64,000 bases of DNA from CAYNRG01 sp047974855 (GTDB lineage: Bacteria; Bacillota_I; Bacilli_A; Erysipelotrichales; Erysipelotrichaceae). The position numbers were made by a program, and so were the translations under genes. Numbering within the stretch: the stretch's first letter is position 1; each line of letters starts with the position of its first letter. This document shows, piece by piece, positions 7,629 to 18,600 of the stretch. The notes below the pieces were generated by a model that saw only the letters and a list, made by a program, of their open reading frames with translations, did no database searches and was not told where the DNA came from. The stretch is taken from contig JBKECT010000029.1 in assembly GCA_047974855.1 (NCBI GenBank), forward strand, positions 1 to 64,000, given 5' to 3'.

Positions 7629-10022
7629 ATGAGTTATAATCACCAAGAAATTGAAAGAAAATGGCAAGAAAAGTGGGATAGAGAGCAAATATTTAAAACA
7701 GACTTATGGGATTTTTCTAAGCCGAAATTTTATGCTTTGGATATGTTTCCTTATCCATCAGGACAAGGACTACATGTTGGACATCCTGAAGGCTATACTG
7801 CAACAGACATTGTTTCCCGAATGAAGCGGATGCAAGGTTTTAATGTATTTCATCCAATGGGGTTTGACTCTTTTGGACTTCCCGCGGAACAGTTTGCGAT
7901 TCAAACAGGAAATCACCCTGAGGCATTTACTAATAAAAATATAGAGACATTCACCAAACAGCTTAAAATGCTAGGATTTTCTTTCGATTGGGAGAAACAA
8001 GTCTCAACTTGCGACCCAAATTACTACAAATGGACACAATGGATTTTTAAGCAACTGTACAACCAAGGATTAGCAAAGTATGTAGAATTTCCTGTAAACT
8101 GGTGTGAAGAGTTAGGGACGGTTCTTGCTAATGATGAAATAATTGATGGGAAGTCTGAGCGTGGAGGCTATCCAGTTGTGCAGAAAATGATGAAACAATG
8201 GGTAATAGATATTGTAAGCTATGCAGATCGATTACTGGAAGGGCTAAATGATATTGATTGGCCTGAATCAACAAAGGAGATGCAGCGGAACTGGATTGGA
8301 AAATCTATAGGAGCGCAAGTGTATTTTAACGTTGACGGAGTGGATGAAAAATTTACAGTATTTACGACACGTTGTGATACCTTATTTGGTGCAACTTACT
8401 GTGTTTTAGCACCTGAGCATGCCTTAGTGGATAAAATCACAACAACAGCACAAAAAGCAGATGTCGATGCCTATAAAAACCAAAGTGCATTGAAATCAGA
8501 GATGGAAAGAACGGAATTAAATAAAGAAAAAACCGGTGTCTTTACAGGAAGTTATGCAATTAACCCTGTAAACAATAAAAAAATACCAATTTGGATTTCT
8601 GATTATGTCTTATCAACCTATGGAACTGGTGCGATTATGGCTGTTCCCGCACATGATCAAAGGGATTACGACTTTGCTAAAAAGTTTTGCTTAGAGATTG
8701 TCCAAGTGCTTGAAGGCGACGGAATTGAAGAAAAAGCAATTGAAGAAGATGGAAATCACATCAACTCAGAGTTTTTGAATGGGAAAAATAAAGCTGAAGC
8801 AATTGATACGATGATTGCTTGGCTAAATACCCACAAGGTTGGAGAAACAACAGTTAATTATCATTTACGTGAATGGGTTTTTGCAAGACAAAGATACTGG
8901 GGAGAGCCGATTCCTATTATCCATTTTGAAGATGGAACACAGGAAGTTTTAGAGGATAATCAATTGCCACTAGTTCTTCCGGAAATGGATCAATATAAAG
9001 GAGAAAACGGACAAGCACCTTTAGAAAGAGCAACACTTTGGAAAACTGGTGAAAAAAATGGAAAGAAGTTTAAACGAGAGACTTCTACAATGCCCGGTTC
9101 TGCGGGAAGCAGTTGGTATTTTTTAAGATATTTAGATCCCCATAATCAAACTAATTTTGCGGATAAAAAGCTACTTGAACACTGGCTTCCTGTCGATCTT
9201 TACATAGGAGGAACTGAACATGCGGTAGGTCACTTATTATACTCCAGGATGTGGATGAACTTTTTGTATGATCAAGGACTAGTTCCGTATAAAGAACCAT
9301 TTAAAAAACTGTTTCATCAAGGAATGATTTTGGCAGAAAATGGTGAAAAAATGAGTAAATCTAGAGGAAATGTGGTTAATCCTGATGATATTATTGAGCA
9401 ATATGGTGCAGATACACTACGAATTTATGAAATGTTCATGGGCCCATTAGAAATTGCAAAGCCATGGAGTGAAAGCGGTGTCGGAGGATCAAGAAAATGG
9501 CTTGAAAGAGTGTGGAGACTCTTGGTTGAAGAACGTTTAACTGATGAAAACAATGGAACACTTGATTTTATATATAACACAACCGTAAAGAAAGTAACAC
9601 AAGATATAGAAACCTTGAATATGAACACAGCGATCTCGCAAATGATGATTTTTGTTAACGAGTGCTATAAACAGGAAAAAATTTACCGGCCTTATGCTTT
9701 GAACTTTATTAAGATGCTTTCATGCTTTGCACCACACTTATGTGAAGAAATCTATACTTCATTAGAAAAAAAAGAGACACTAACCTATGAACCCTGGCCA
9801 ACTGTAGATAAAACAAAGCTAATTTTAAATGAAGTTGAGATAGCAGTACAAGTTAACGGGAAGCTAAGAGGGACTTTTACAGCAAAAATGGATGAAGATA
9901 AAGTGGAATTAGAACAAAAAGCACTGCTGATTCCAAGTGTTCAAGCACATTGTGAGGGCAAAGAAATCAAAAAAGTAATCGTTGTCCCTAATAAAATAGT
10001 TAATGTTGTTATTGGAAATTAA
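7629..10022 (+). CDS. leuS: Leucyl-tRNA synthetase
   Basis: A 797-residue class I aminoacyl-tRNA synthetase, normal length for bacteria, that charges tRNA-Leu and edits mischarged tRNA. The HIGH motif is HVGH at residues 49-52 and KMSKS is near 574. The CP1 editing domain lies between them, with the [11 protein letters not shown] threonine-rich region and the [15 protein letters not shown] segment. The anticodon-binding and C-terminal domains end with VQVNGKLRG. The start is set at 7629 because AAGGAGGG lies eight bases upstream; an upstream in-frame ATG falls inside the T-box terminator. Regulated by the T-box leader. Confidence 0.97.
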   Translation: MSYNHQEIERKWQEKWDREQIFKTDLWDFSKPKFYALDMFPYPSGQGLHVGHPEGYTATDIVSRMKRMQGFNVFHPMGFDSFGLPAEQFAIQTGNHPEAFTNKNIETFTKQLKMLGFSFDWEKQVSTCDPNYYKWTQWIFKQLYNQGLAKYVEFPVNWCEELGTVLANDEIIDGKSERGGYPVVQKMMKQWVIDIVSYADRLLEGLNDIDWPESTKEMQRNWIGKSIGAQVYFNVDGVDEKFTVFTTRCDTLFGATYCVLAPEHALVDKITTTAQKADVDAYKNQSALKSEMERTELNKEKTGVFTGSYAINPVNNKKIPIWISDYVLSTYGTGAIMAVPAHDQRDYDFAKKFCLEIVQVLEGDGIEEKAIEEDGNHINSEFLNGKNKAEAIDTMIAWLNTHKVGETTVNYHLREWVFARQRYWGEPIPIIHFEDGTQEVLEDNQLPLVLPEMDQYKGENGQAPLERATLWKTGEKNGKKFKRETSTMPGSAGSSWYFLRYLDPHNQTNFADKKLLEHWLPVDLYIGGTEHAVGHLLYSRMWMNFLYDQGLVPYKEPFKKLFHQGMILAENGEKMSKSRGNVVNPDDIIEQYGADTLRIYEMFMGPLEIAKPWSESGVGGSRKWLERVWRLLVEERLTDENNGTLDFIYNTTVKKVTQDIETLNMNTAISQMMIFVNECYKQEKIYRPYALNFIKMLSCFAPHLCEEIYTSLEKKETLTYEPWPTVDKTKLILNEVEIAVQVNGKLRGTFTAKMDEDKVELEQKALLIPSVQAHCEGKEIKKVIVVPNKIVNVVIGN

Positions 10023-10042
10023 TGATTTTTTATCCTTGGAAC

Positions 10043-10071
10043 TAGTGAAAGAATAAAGATTTTGATATAAT
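10043..10071 (+). promoter_or_regulatory. Likely promoter of scpAB
   Basis: Extended -10 element TGATATAAT with TATAAT at 10066-10071; the -35 region (TAGTGA at 17 bases) is poor. Placed 17 bases before the scpA start. Confidence 0.55.
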
Positions 10072-10088
10072 AGAAAAGAGGTGATTAA

Positions 10089-10850
10089 ATGGCATTTACT
10101 GTAACAATAGATCAATTTGAAGGACCTTTAGCTTTAATGCTTCACTTGATCAAAGAACAAGAGCTGGATTTATTTAATTTAGATATTAGCCGTTTAACCG
10201 ACCAGTATTTATATTATATAACGCAGATGGAAACGATGCATTTAGAAATTGAAAGTGAATATTTAGTGGAATTAGCAACTTTAATAGAATATAAAAGTAA
10301 AAAAATTTTGCCAAAGGAAGAAGCATTGTTAGATGATGAATATGAAGAAGATCCAAAAGATCGTTTGGTACGCCGATTACTTGAATACCAACAATTTAAA
10401 GAAATCAGTGAACAGTTGAATGATTTATATCATCAACGAAGTGTTCAATTATCCAAACCAATATCAATTGAAGTAGATGACTGGACTAAAACAAAAATTG
10501 AAGAAATGCCTTGGGAGGGAACTCCTATCGATTTAGCAAAAGCTATGGAAAAGTGTTTAAGACGGCTCCAATTATCAAAACCTTTAGAAACAAAGTTCAC
10601 CACAAGAGAAATTTCAATGGAAGACCGCTCACTTCAACTACGTGCAAAATTGAGAACCTTGCCAGATGTGTTTACTTTTGAAACTTTGTTAGATGATTGC
10701 CATGATATGCCGATGGTCATCGCAACTTTTTTAGCGATTTTAGATCTAGCAAGAAAGCATACATTGGTATTTGATATTGATGAAAATGAAAAAATTTGGT
10801 TTAAGAGAGGAGTAAATGTAGACGATGACTCAGGAAGAATTAATGACTAA
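10089..10850 (+). CDS. scpA: Segregation and condensation protein ScpA
   Basis: A 253-residue kleisin that bridges the two heads of the Smc dimer and, with ScpB, forms the bacterial condensin that compacts and separates chromosomes. The N-terminal FEGPLALMLHLIKEQELDLFN motif region binds the Smc neck, an acidic linker follows (about residues 85-150), and the C-terminal winged helix (about 180-253) binds the Smc head. AGAGGTG precedes the ATG. It overlaps scpB. Confidence 0.95.
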   Translation: MAFTVTIDQFEGPLALMLHLIKEQELDLFNLDISRLTDQYLYYITQMETMHLEIESEYLVELATLIEYKSKKILPKEEALLDDEYEEDPKDRLVRRLLEYQQFKEISEQLNDLYHQRSVQLSKPISIEVDDWTKTKIEEMPWEGTPIDLAKAMEKCLRRLQLSKPLETKFTTREISMEDRSLQLRAKLRTLPDVFTFETLLDDCHDMPMVIATFLAILDLARKHTLVFDIDENEKIWFKRGVNVDDDSGRIND

Positions 10851-11415
10851 TTCACAAGAAACAATAGCAGAAGATGGAAACCAAGGGAGTGCTATATTGG
10901 AAGGACTTTTGTTTATTGTTGGAGATGAAGGATTAACTTTAGAACAAGCAAAGGAAGTAATTGATGTTTCTGAAGAAAGGGTGTTAAGCATTATTGATGA
11001 ACTTCAAAAACAATATAGTGAAGATCATCGAGGAATTGAAATTGTTAATTATGGAGGAGTTTATAAATTTTTGTCAAAGGCGATGATTCATCCGTATGCC
11101 GAAAAATTATTTCAAACAACAAAAAAGGTGGGATTGTCGCAATCAGCATTAGAAACATTAGCAATTATTGCTTACAAACAACCAATTACCCGTGTGGAAA
11201 TTGAAGAAATTAGAGGTGTTGGGTGTGATATGATGCTAAGAAAACTTGTGGCTAGAAATTTAATTAGTGAAGATGGTCGAAGTGATGCCCCAGGTAGGCC
11301 AATTCTATATAGTGTGACAACAGAATTTATGGATAATTTTAAACTATTAAGTTTAGATGAACTCCCAGATTTACCGAATTATGAATCAAACGAAGAAACT
11401 GAATTGTTTGATTAG
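10843..11415 (+). CDS. scpB: Segregation and condensation protein ScpB
   Basis: A 190-residue double winged-helix partner of ScpA. Visible are AILEGLLFIVGDEGL near the start, then SALETLAIIAYKQPITRVEIEEIRG and GRSDAPGRPILY, all typical of ScpB. Two starts are possible: ATG 10825, twelve bases after GGAG, and ATG 10843, five bases after AGGAAG; the second has better spacing and is used here. Either overlaps the scpA stop. The acidic C-terminal tail is short. The pair acts with Smc, encoded elsewhere. Confidence 0.93.
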   Translation: MTNSQETIAEDGNQGSAILEGLLFIVGDEGLTLEQAKEVIDVSEERVLSIIDELQKQYSEDHRGIEIVNYGGVYKFLSKAMIHPYAEKLFQTTKKVGLSQSALETLAIIAYKQPITRVEIEEIRGVGCDMMLRKLVARNLISEDGRSDAPGRPILYSVTTEFMDNFKLLSLDELPDLPNYESNEETELFD

Positions 11416-11430
11416 AGTTTAGGAAAAAAT

Positions 11431-12867
11431 ATGAATAAAAAAATAGTAAGTAATTATTTCTATAGTGTACTATACCAACTGTTGTTAGTTATTATCCCAT
11501 TAATAATCACACCCTATACAACTAGAACATTAGGATTAACTGCATTATCTGTTAATACTGCCACTGCAAACATTGTACAATGGGTTGCTCTTTTTGGCGT
11601 TATGGGTATTAGTATTTATGGTAATCGTGAAATTGCTCGTGTTCGGGATGATAAAGAAGAGCTATCAAAAACTTTTTTTGAAATAGTTGTGATGCAAATT
11701 ATTAGTTTGGTAATAATGATGCTATTCTTAGTTTTTTATATCATAGTTATTGGTGATGAATATGCTTCTATTTTAATTATTCAAGGATTTTCTTTAGTTG
11801 CGGTTGCATTGGATATTACGTGGTTCTTTTATGGTGTTGAAGATTTTAAAAAAGTTTCTATTAGAAATTGTCTTGTTAAAATAATTGGCGTTATTTTTAT
11901 TTTTACTTTTGTAAAAAACCCTGAAGATTTGCCATTATTTGTTGTTATCAATGTTTCTATGAATATCATTGGACAGGGAATAATGTGGTTTCAAGTTAAG
12001 AACTATGTTCAACCTGAAAAAATAAAGTTTACCGGCGTTGCTCGACATTTTATTCCTAACATTAAATACTTTATTCCTCAATTAGCCATTAGTGTTTATT
12101 CTATTATGGATGTAACAATGTTAAGAAGTTTAGGGCCGGTATTTGAAGAGGTCTACTTGTACGAACAAACGCAGCGTTTCATCAAGATGTTTTTGTTTTT
12201 TGTGACATCAATTGGGACAGTAATGCTGCCACGCTTATCTAATGTTTTAATTAAGGGGGATGTAAAACAGCTACATCAATATGTAAATAAAACATTCCGT
12301 ATCTCTCTCTATTTATCGATTCCTATGATTTTTGGAATTTGCGCTGTAATTAATGATTTCGTTAGTTGGTTTTTGCCATTAGAATTTCAAGTAGTTGGAA
12401 CTTTAATTCAATCAGGATCACTACTTATTTTATTTATTTCATTAAGTAATGTATTTGGCGTACAATATCTAATACCAATTGGAAATACTAAACATTATAC
12501 TTATTCCGTTACATTTGGTGCAGCAGTAAACTTTATTTTAAACTTCATTTTGATTCCTAAATTTGGGGTTTATGGAGCTTTGTTTGCATCTGTTATTGGC
12601 GAAATGATGGTGACACTATTTCAATGGATCATCGTGCGGAAAGAGATTACAATTACAATGCAATTAAAAGAGCTGTTTATTTTATTGCTTTCATCAACAG
12701 TGATGGGGGTGGTTGTTTTAGGTATAGGAGCTCTTACAGAAGCTAGCTTAGTAATTACTCTAATACAAGGATTGTTAGGGGCTTTATGTTATCTTCTGTT
12801 ACTTATTGTCTTTAGAGCACCATTATTAGATGAGTTAAATTTATTAAAAAAATTGCACCGAAAATAA
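11431..12867 (+). CDS. Oligosaccharide flippase family protein
   Basis: A 478-residue membrane protein of the MOP/MATE-like polysaccharide flippase (Wzx/RfbX) superfamily with about 12-14 hydrophobic segments. The N-terminus (YQLLLVIIPLIITPYTTRTLG) and the IYGNREIARVRDD motif are typical of Wzx-type proteins of lactic acid bacteria and streptococci. These move undecaprenyl-linked sugar units across the membrane for capsule or wall polymers. No glycosyltransferases or polymerase genes surround it, so it is an orphan flippase and its substrate is unknown. A GGAAAAA site precedes the ATG; it begins 15 bases after scpB and is closed by a terminator. Confidence 0.85.
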   Translation: MNKKIVSNYFYSVLYQLLLVIIPLIITPYTTRTLGLTALSVNTATANIVQWVALFGVMGISIYGNREIARVRDDKEELSKTFFEIVVMQIISLVIMMLFLVFYIIVIGDEYASILIIQGFSLVAVALDITWFFYGVEDFKKVSIRNCLVKIIGVIFIFTFVKNPEDLPLFVVINVSMNIIGQGIMWFQVKNYVQPEKIKFTGVARHFIPNIKYFIPQLAISVYSIMDVTMLRSLGPVFEEVYLYEQTQRFIKMFLFFVTSIGTVMLPRLSNVLIKGDVKQLHQYVNKTFRISLYLSIPMIFGICAVINDFVSWFLPLEFQVVGTLIQSGSLLILFISLSNVFGVQYLIPIGNTKHYTYSVTFGAAVNFILNFILIPKFGVYGALFASVIGEMMVTLFQWIIVRKEITITMQLKELFILLLSSTVMGVVVLGIGALTEASLVITLIQGLLGALCYLLLLIVFRAPLLDELNLLKKLHRK

Positions 12868-12890
12868 AATGTAATCTAATCAGAACAATT

Positions 12891-12937
12891 AAAAACTCTA
12901 TTTTAAAGTTTGTATGAACTTTCATGGAGTTTTTTTT
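12891..12937 (+). terminator. Terminator between the flippase and the type VII genes
   Basis: Outer stem AAAAACTC / GAGTTTTT, with an inner arm AAAGTT / AACTTT, followed by a T run to 12937. It separates the flippase from the secretion genes, so those probably have their own promoter, which I could not identify. Confidence 0.7.
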
Positions 12938-12987
12938 AGGATTTTTATGAACTATTGGCAATAATAATTAAAGAGAAAGGAGAAAAA

Positions 12988-13281
12988 ATGAGAAAAATTT
13001 ACGTAGATCCATCAAGATTAAATAACAACGCAATTAAAATCGAACAGGAATCAAGTGAGTACAGCCTAAAAATAAAACAGTTATTAGAAGAAGTAGAAAA
13101 AATGAAGTCAGCATGGCAAGGAAAAGATAATCTCGCTTTTACTAACAGAATTTACAGTATGGAACAAGATTTTAAACAAGTGACAATTTTATCTCGACAG
13201 TATGCTGAGTTTTTAAGAACATCAGCTAAGGCATATCAAGAGATACAAGAAGAATTAATTGCTCAAGCTAATCGGTTATAG
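12988..13281 (+). CDS. WXG100 family protein (EsxA-like)
   Basis: A 97-residue helical hairpin protein with the W43-Q-G45 turn between two amphipathic helices, the hallmark of ESAT-6/WXG100 substrates and partners of type VII secretion. There is no signal peptide. The start at 12988 follows AAAGGAG by five bases; an upstream in-frame ATG at 12955 has no site. The family's C-terminal secretion signal (Y-x-x-x-D/E) is not clear; YQEIQEE near residue 84 has a similar form (Y then E). It is first of five closely linked genes ending in EssC and an EsaB-like protein, so it is a likely secreted factor or co-secretion partner. Confidence 0.88.
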   Translation: MRKIYVDPSRLNNNAIKIEQESSEYSLKIKQLLEEVEKMKSAWQGKDNLAFTNRIYSMEQDFKQVTILSRQYAEFLRTSAKAYQEIQEELIAQANRL

Positions 13282-13295
13282 AAAAGAGGATGACA

Positions 13296-13595
13296 ATGGA
13301 AGAAATAAAAATTTCTTTATCTGATGTATCACTATGTGCATCAACAATCCGTAGTTTAAACCAACAAATGATGAACATCTTGCAAAATATAAAAAAAGAA
13401 ATGAATGACTTAAACAGCGCATGGATTAGTGATGGCGGAGAGGCGATAAGGCAACAGTTTAATACGTTTTCAACACGATTTGATCAACAAAAGGAAATCA
13501 TAGATCGTTACAGCACTTTCCTTGATTTTACTGTTACGAGTTATGATTCATTAGAAACGACAATTACATCAAATGCGACAAGTATTCAGACTTAG
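13296..13595 (+). CDS. WXG100-like protein with a WxxxG turn
   Basis: A 99-residue helical hairpin protein, 14 bases after the first WXG100 gene. The tryptophan sits at the same place, W43, but the turn reads W-I-S-D-G47, two residues longer than classic WXG. Helices on each side and the low-charge Ser/Thr C-terminus fit the WXG100 superfamily. It may form a heterodimer with the preceding protein, like paired Esx proteins. The start at 13296 has AGAGGA five bases upstream; an ATG six bases earlier overlaps that site. The end overlaps the next gene by 23 bases. Confidence 0.8.
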   Translation: MEEIKISLSDVSLCASTIRSLNQQMMNILQNIKKEMNDLNSAWISDGGEAIRQQFNTFSTRFDQQKEIIDRYSTFLDFTVTSYDSLETTITSNATSIQT

Positions 13596-15684
13596 TATTA
13601 AGAGCTTAATTGCTGTTTTATGTTGTTTAAGTATTTTTGCAGGATGCCAAGCAGAAAAAAAAGAAATTCTAACTTTAGGAGAGTGGATTAGTTATATAGT
13701 TGAAAAGGTAGAAATTCCAGATGCGTTAGAATCATCTCCGTATTTTTTAAATATTCCAGCGGATAATAACAATTTTGCTGTGATCCAAGCAGCAGTAGAG
13801 TGGGGTGTAATTGGATTGGATAAGCATTTAAACCCTGATGATACACTAACAAAAGAATGGGCCGCTTATACATTAATGAATCTTTATCCAGCGGCTGAAT
13901 CAAATCAAAAGATCACAGATTTAGCAAAATCGCAGTTTCCAGATCAAGTGGCTTCATCAGTGAGCTTTGGTATTTTGGAACTCGATTCGCGAGGATGCTT
14001 TAATCCAAAGGAAGAATTGGAAAAAGAAAAAGCATTACAATTATTAGATGCAATGGTTGAATACGTAAACAATTGGATTCCAACAGAAGAAAAAAATGAA
14101 ATAGTTTTCACAGAGGATATGATGTGGGTAACAAAGGAGCCATTTGAGTTTGATGAAATTAACAAGATTGCACGTTTTGAGTCAGCAAGTATTTATTTTG
14201 AAGCAGGTGATTACATTTATTTAGATAGCGATGGAACTCAAATTTATAAAGTTATTTCCTTAGCGCCTAGCGGAGATGTGACAGATGTTTACTTGGATGT
14301 TGCACAAGCTAGTGATGTAATTGAAGAAATGGATGTTGAAAGTTCATTTGAAATTAATTTCGATGAAATTTTCTTTGAATCTGATGGTATTTTTATTGAA
14401 GAAGAGGATATGGAAGATGAAATATCATTTTCCAATCCTTTTTTTCAAAAATTATCAACAAAGGAAATGACAGTGCAAGGATTAAATATCGCTATTTCTA
14501 CGACGAGCGCAGGAATCAAGGCGAAAATATCAAGAAATTTAGCACAGGGTGGAATAATCAACGCTGAACTGAATTTATATGATGTAAATCCTGTGGTGAA
14601 ATGGAAAGCTAAAAATTTCAATATTGAAGAGGCCTATTTTAAATTAAATTACTCAACTTCTGCTGAACTTTCTGTTCAAAAAGGGAGAAATAAACATATT
14701 TATTCCGATTTTTCATTTTTAAACTCTGATCAATTGCTTGCTGCCATTCCCAACTCATTCAATAATGATTTATCTTATGTCAATGCTACAATAGATTTAG
14801 CAGAGTTTAGTGTCCCAATTCCTAATGTTCCATTGATGAAAGTAAAAGCAAAACTACAGTTGTATTTATATGCAAATGGAAAAATGGAGTTGGCTTTAGC
14901 GAATAATTTTGGAGTTGGAGCAGAAATAAAGAACAATAAACTCCGTTTCTTTTACGATCACAATGATAAGCAAACTTTTTCATTAAGGTCAAGTGCAGGG
15001 ATAGTTGCAACTCTTAGTGCCGGGTTAGATATATTTAATACAATGCTGATGGATATTTCGCTACAATCAGGGATAAGAGGGAAAGTAGAAACATCAGTCC
15101 AGGTTAGAGATGAACCCTATCCACGGATGACGGAGATTGCTTATGATTCACTTGAAAATATAAGCAAATCCAATAAAAATATTAAAGCTTGTGGAGAAAT
15201 TAGTGCATATTGGGTTATGGATGTTGTCTTAAATTCTGAAAAAACCCTTGCAAATAAATTAGGATGGAGTTTAAAGAAGTCATTACTGAGAGAAAAAAAT
15301 GCAAATTTGATCCCAAAAAATATGAGATTTATAGAAAATGGAAAACTTGTCGAACAATGTTTTAAAGAAAGTAATGTATTGGAAGAAATGGATTATCCTA
15401 ATTTAATGTCTGATAAAATTGAACTAAAAGACTATCAAAAAATTCTACACAAGGGAGATGTGTCACAATTAGAAATTGTTTCACTTCCTAATGGATATCG
15501 AGATACAGATCTTTTTTTCAGCTCCAATAACGACATGGTAGCAACCATAAACGAGAAGAATGAAATCAGTGCTAAAGTAGCTGGATCTGCAATTATCACT
15601 GTTCAAACCATGGATCATAAATATCAGGTTAACTGTCATATTCTAGTAACGGATGTAGATAATGAAAAAAGGTTATTACCGTAA
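13573..15684 (+). CDS. Type VII island lipoprotein with SLH-like and BIG2-like regions
   Basis: A 703-residue predicted lipoprotein. A hydrophobic signal (about residues 8-24) ends in IFAGC with the lipidated Cys at 25. Residues 35-175 resemble a pair of S-layer-homology-like repeats (AAVEWGVIGLDKHLNPDD and VSFGILELDSRGCFNPKEE). A very acidic stretch covers about 240-285. A long middle region (about 290-590), which looks beta-rich, matches no family I know. Residues about 620-700 look like a bacterial Ig-like BIG2 domain (VATINEKNEISAKVAGSAIITVQT). It overlaps both neighbours by exactly 23 bases and lacks a clear ribosome site, so coupled translation is likely. Role: perhaps a surface-side part or receptor of the secretion machine; inferred from context only. 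Confidence 0.7.
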   Translation: MRQVFRLSIKSLIAVLCCLSIFAGCQAEKKEILTLGEWISYIVEKVEIPDALESSPYFLNIPADNNNFAVIQAAVEWGVIGLDKHLNPDDTLTKEWAAYTLMNLYPAAESNQKITDLAKSQFPDQVASSVSFGILELDSRGCFNPKEELEKEKALQLLDAMVEYVNNWIPTEEKNEIVFTEDMMWVTKEPFEFDEINKIARFESASIYFEAGDYIYLDSDGTQIYKVISLAPSGDVTDVYLDVAQASDVIEEMDVESSFEINFDEIFFESDGIFIEEEDMEDEISFSNPFFQKLSTKEMTVQGLNIAISTTSAGIKAKISRNLAQGGIINAELNLYDVNPVVKWKAKNFNIEEAYFKLNYSTSAELSVQKGRNKHIYSDFSFLNSDQLLAAIPNSFNNDLSYVNATIDLAEFSVPIPNVPLMKVKAKLQLYLYANGKMELALANNFGVGAEIKNNKLRFFYDHNDKQTFSLRSSAGIVATLSAGLDIFNTMLMDISLQSGIRGKVETSVQVRDEPYPRMTEIAYDSLENISKSNKNIKACGEISAYWVMDVVLNSEKTLANKLGWSLKKSLLREKNANLIPKNMRFIENGKLVEQCFKESNVLEEMDYPNLMSDKIELKDYQKILHKGDVSQLEIVSLPNGYRDTDLFFSSNNDMVATINEKNEISAKVAGSAIITVQTMDHKYQVNCHILVTDVDNEKRLLP

Positions 15685-18600
15685 ATATTGTAATCAGAGA
15701 TTGATTAGCATTGGAAATTCTTCATCATGCGACATTCAATTTTTATCAAATGCCATCGAATCTTTTCATGCTGAAATTGATTTAGAAAATAGAATGATCA
15801 ACTCGCCATTTAACCCTTATCTATTAGTAGATGGAGAAAGAAGGACAATCTTTAATTGGGGTAGTAAATTGCAACTTTTTGAGTTGGTGCTTATTCCAAT
15901 GCCGCAGTTTTTAATGGTGATGCAGGTGCCACAAACGACGATTAATTTATCACTATTGAAAGTAACTAAACCACAGACAGCACCTTACAGCCCATTGTGG
16001 TACAGTAAAAAAAAGGTTCGCTTTTTAACAGCGTATCCAGCATGCGATTTGAAGTTTAAATCTATATGTGAACTTTCTAAACCACATAAAACATCGCTAC
16101 TGATTTCGATAGCACCAACACTTTTAATGTCAGTTGCTGCACTTTTAAGCGGTGGGATATCTGCTTATAATGGTTATCAAAGAGGGAGTGGATGGCAAGA
16201 AGTAATGCCTATGATGATTCTTCCAATGGTTATGATTTTTAGTATTCTTTTAATTCATCCACTTCAAAAATATTATGAAAAAAAAAGAAACAATGATTTA
16301 TTGCTAAGACGAAATAAAAAAATAGAAAATAGTTTAGAACAAGTGACAAATCAATTAGAAATCTATAAAGAAAAAATTAAGCATTGTGATAATCAACGAT
16401 TCTTCTCTATGGAAAAGTTATCCCAATGGCTTGTAGAACATCAACAAAACTTATTTTTTAAAGAAAAGCAACATGATGATTTTTTAAAAATTGGATTAGG
16501 ATTTGGGAAAATAGAGAGTGGTATTTCTTTTTCAAATTTACCAAATGATGAAGATTGTATTTACTATTCTCATGTTCAAAAAATCATGAGTGAGTGGGAA
16601 TTCCTTTATGAGCGTTGGATTTTTCTTGATTTGAAGGTTACATCTTGTTTGGCAATAGTCGATTCAAGTGAACTTTGGTTTAATTTTATATTGATGCAAC
16701 TTGTCATTTATCATGATCCACGGGATATCGAGATTAATTTTATAGCGACACAACAATGGATCTTTAACCATTCTTTTATCTATGGAATTCCGCATAGCAA
16801 AAATGATGACGGAACTCGTAATATCATCACAAATTACCAACAATTCATTAATTTACAACGACAAAAAAATAACAAGAAAAAAATCTATTTTATTCAAGAT
16901 ACATCTATTTTGAACGCTGAAAGTATAAGGGATGATATTTGCTTTTTTATGGTTAAAGAAGAAGGGGATATTCCGTTCGCATGTCAATCTTATTTGTTAC
17001 ATTCACACTCCACTATTTTGGTTAATGAAAATGGAAAAACACAGATTAATTTTGTAGGAGAAAAACTATATAATAAAAATGTGAAAGAAATAGCTCAGTG
17101 CCAAATAGAAAGAAAAAATCAGAAAACAAAAAAAACATTATTTGATTTATTTCAAGTAGAGGATGCTAAAAGTTTAAATATTTTTAGTAGATGGAATAAG
17201 GAAAAAACAGAATTGTCTGTTCCGATTGCATTTGGAGATCACGAACAGATTTTTAACTTAAATCTTCACGAAAATCAACACGGTCCACATATGATGATTG
17301 GTGCAACAACAGGTGCAGGTAAGTCAGAATTTCTAATTACGTTCCTTACATCCCTGATGATCAATTTTTCATATACACAAATACAATATGTTATTATTGA
17401 TTTTAAAGGTGGTGGATTAGCTGATTCCTTTAAACATAACAACAAAGTTTCGCCACATTGTGTTGGAGTTCTTACTAACCTTGATGATTATGAAATTGCT
17501 AGGGTGCTTGTTTCATTTAGGATAGAGTGCAAGAGGCGGCAAATATTGTTTGCACAATTAAAAAAACTGAAAAATTTATCTGCTATGAATATAGATCTGT
17601 ACATTCAGTATTGGGATAAGTCATTGAATCTAGATTATCTACCACATTTATTTGTCGTCGTTGATGAGTTTGCAGAATTGCGGCAACAAGCTCCTGAATT
17701 TATAGATGAACTAATTAGTGTGGCGCGACTTGGACGAAGCTTAGGTATCCATTTAATTTTGGCCACACAAAAGCCAAGCACTGTTGTAAGCCCAGAAATA
17801 TGGTCAAATGTTCGATGCAAGGTTTGTTTGAGGGTACAAGAAAAACAAGATAGTTTTGATATGCTTCAAAGTGATAAAGCCTTCTATTTGAGCAAGGTTG
17901 GGGAGTTCTATTGTAAAGTGGATCAAAAGGAATACCATGCAACCTGTGCTTGGAGTAATGCGAGTTCTATTATTGAACAGGATGAAGTAGCCTTGGTTGA
18001 TGAACAAGGTGTCGCATTAAAAAAATATCATCAATTCAATTCTTCTCAAGTAACTCAATTGAGTCAAGTCTTAGAAATTATTAATGGTATAACATTACAG
18101 GAAAAACCTGCTCCATTATGGTTGAGTCCTCTTGATAAGTTAGAAGGAGTACAAAAGAGTGAAGATGGTTTAGTATTAGGGAAAGTAGATAACTATTATG
18201 AAAAGAAACAAGAATGGTTGACTCACCAATTTGAGCAAGATAGTCATGGATTATTTTTCTCGCTTAGCAGTGATGAAAAACATAAAATGATTTTAACAAT
18301 TTTAACAAGTCTTAGTTTTCAAAAAAGAAAGGTTACTTTTATCGATTCATCTTCAAATTTTGAATATATAAATAAGATTAATAGAATAAACTATATAAAT
18401 TTAAAAGAAGATATAAAAGGGTTTTTTAAGAATTTAATAATTACGTTTCAAAGCAATAAAAATCCGCATTGTGTCATCATTTCACACTTTCCTCAATTTT
18501 CCGAGAACCAGCAAGATTGGATTTATAACTTTGAACAGTTATTGAGAGATGGACCGAAATATCAACTTCATTTTTTAATATTTAGCACAACGGCAACGAC

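Noticed and set aside
13573..15684. LXG or polymorphic toxin of the type VII system
   Set aside because: The protein has a lipoprotein signal and no LXG or WXG helix region; its end looks Ig-like and not like a toxin domain.
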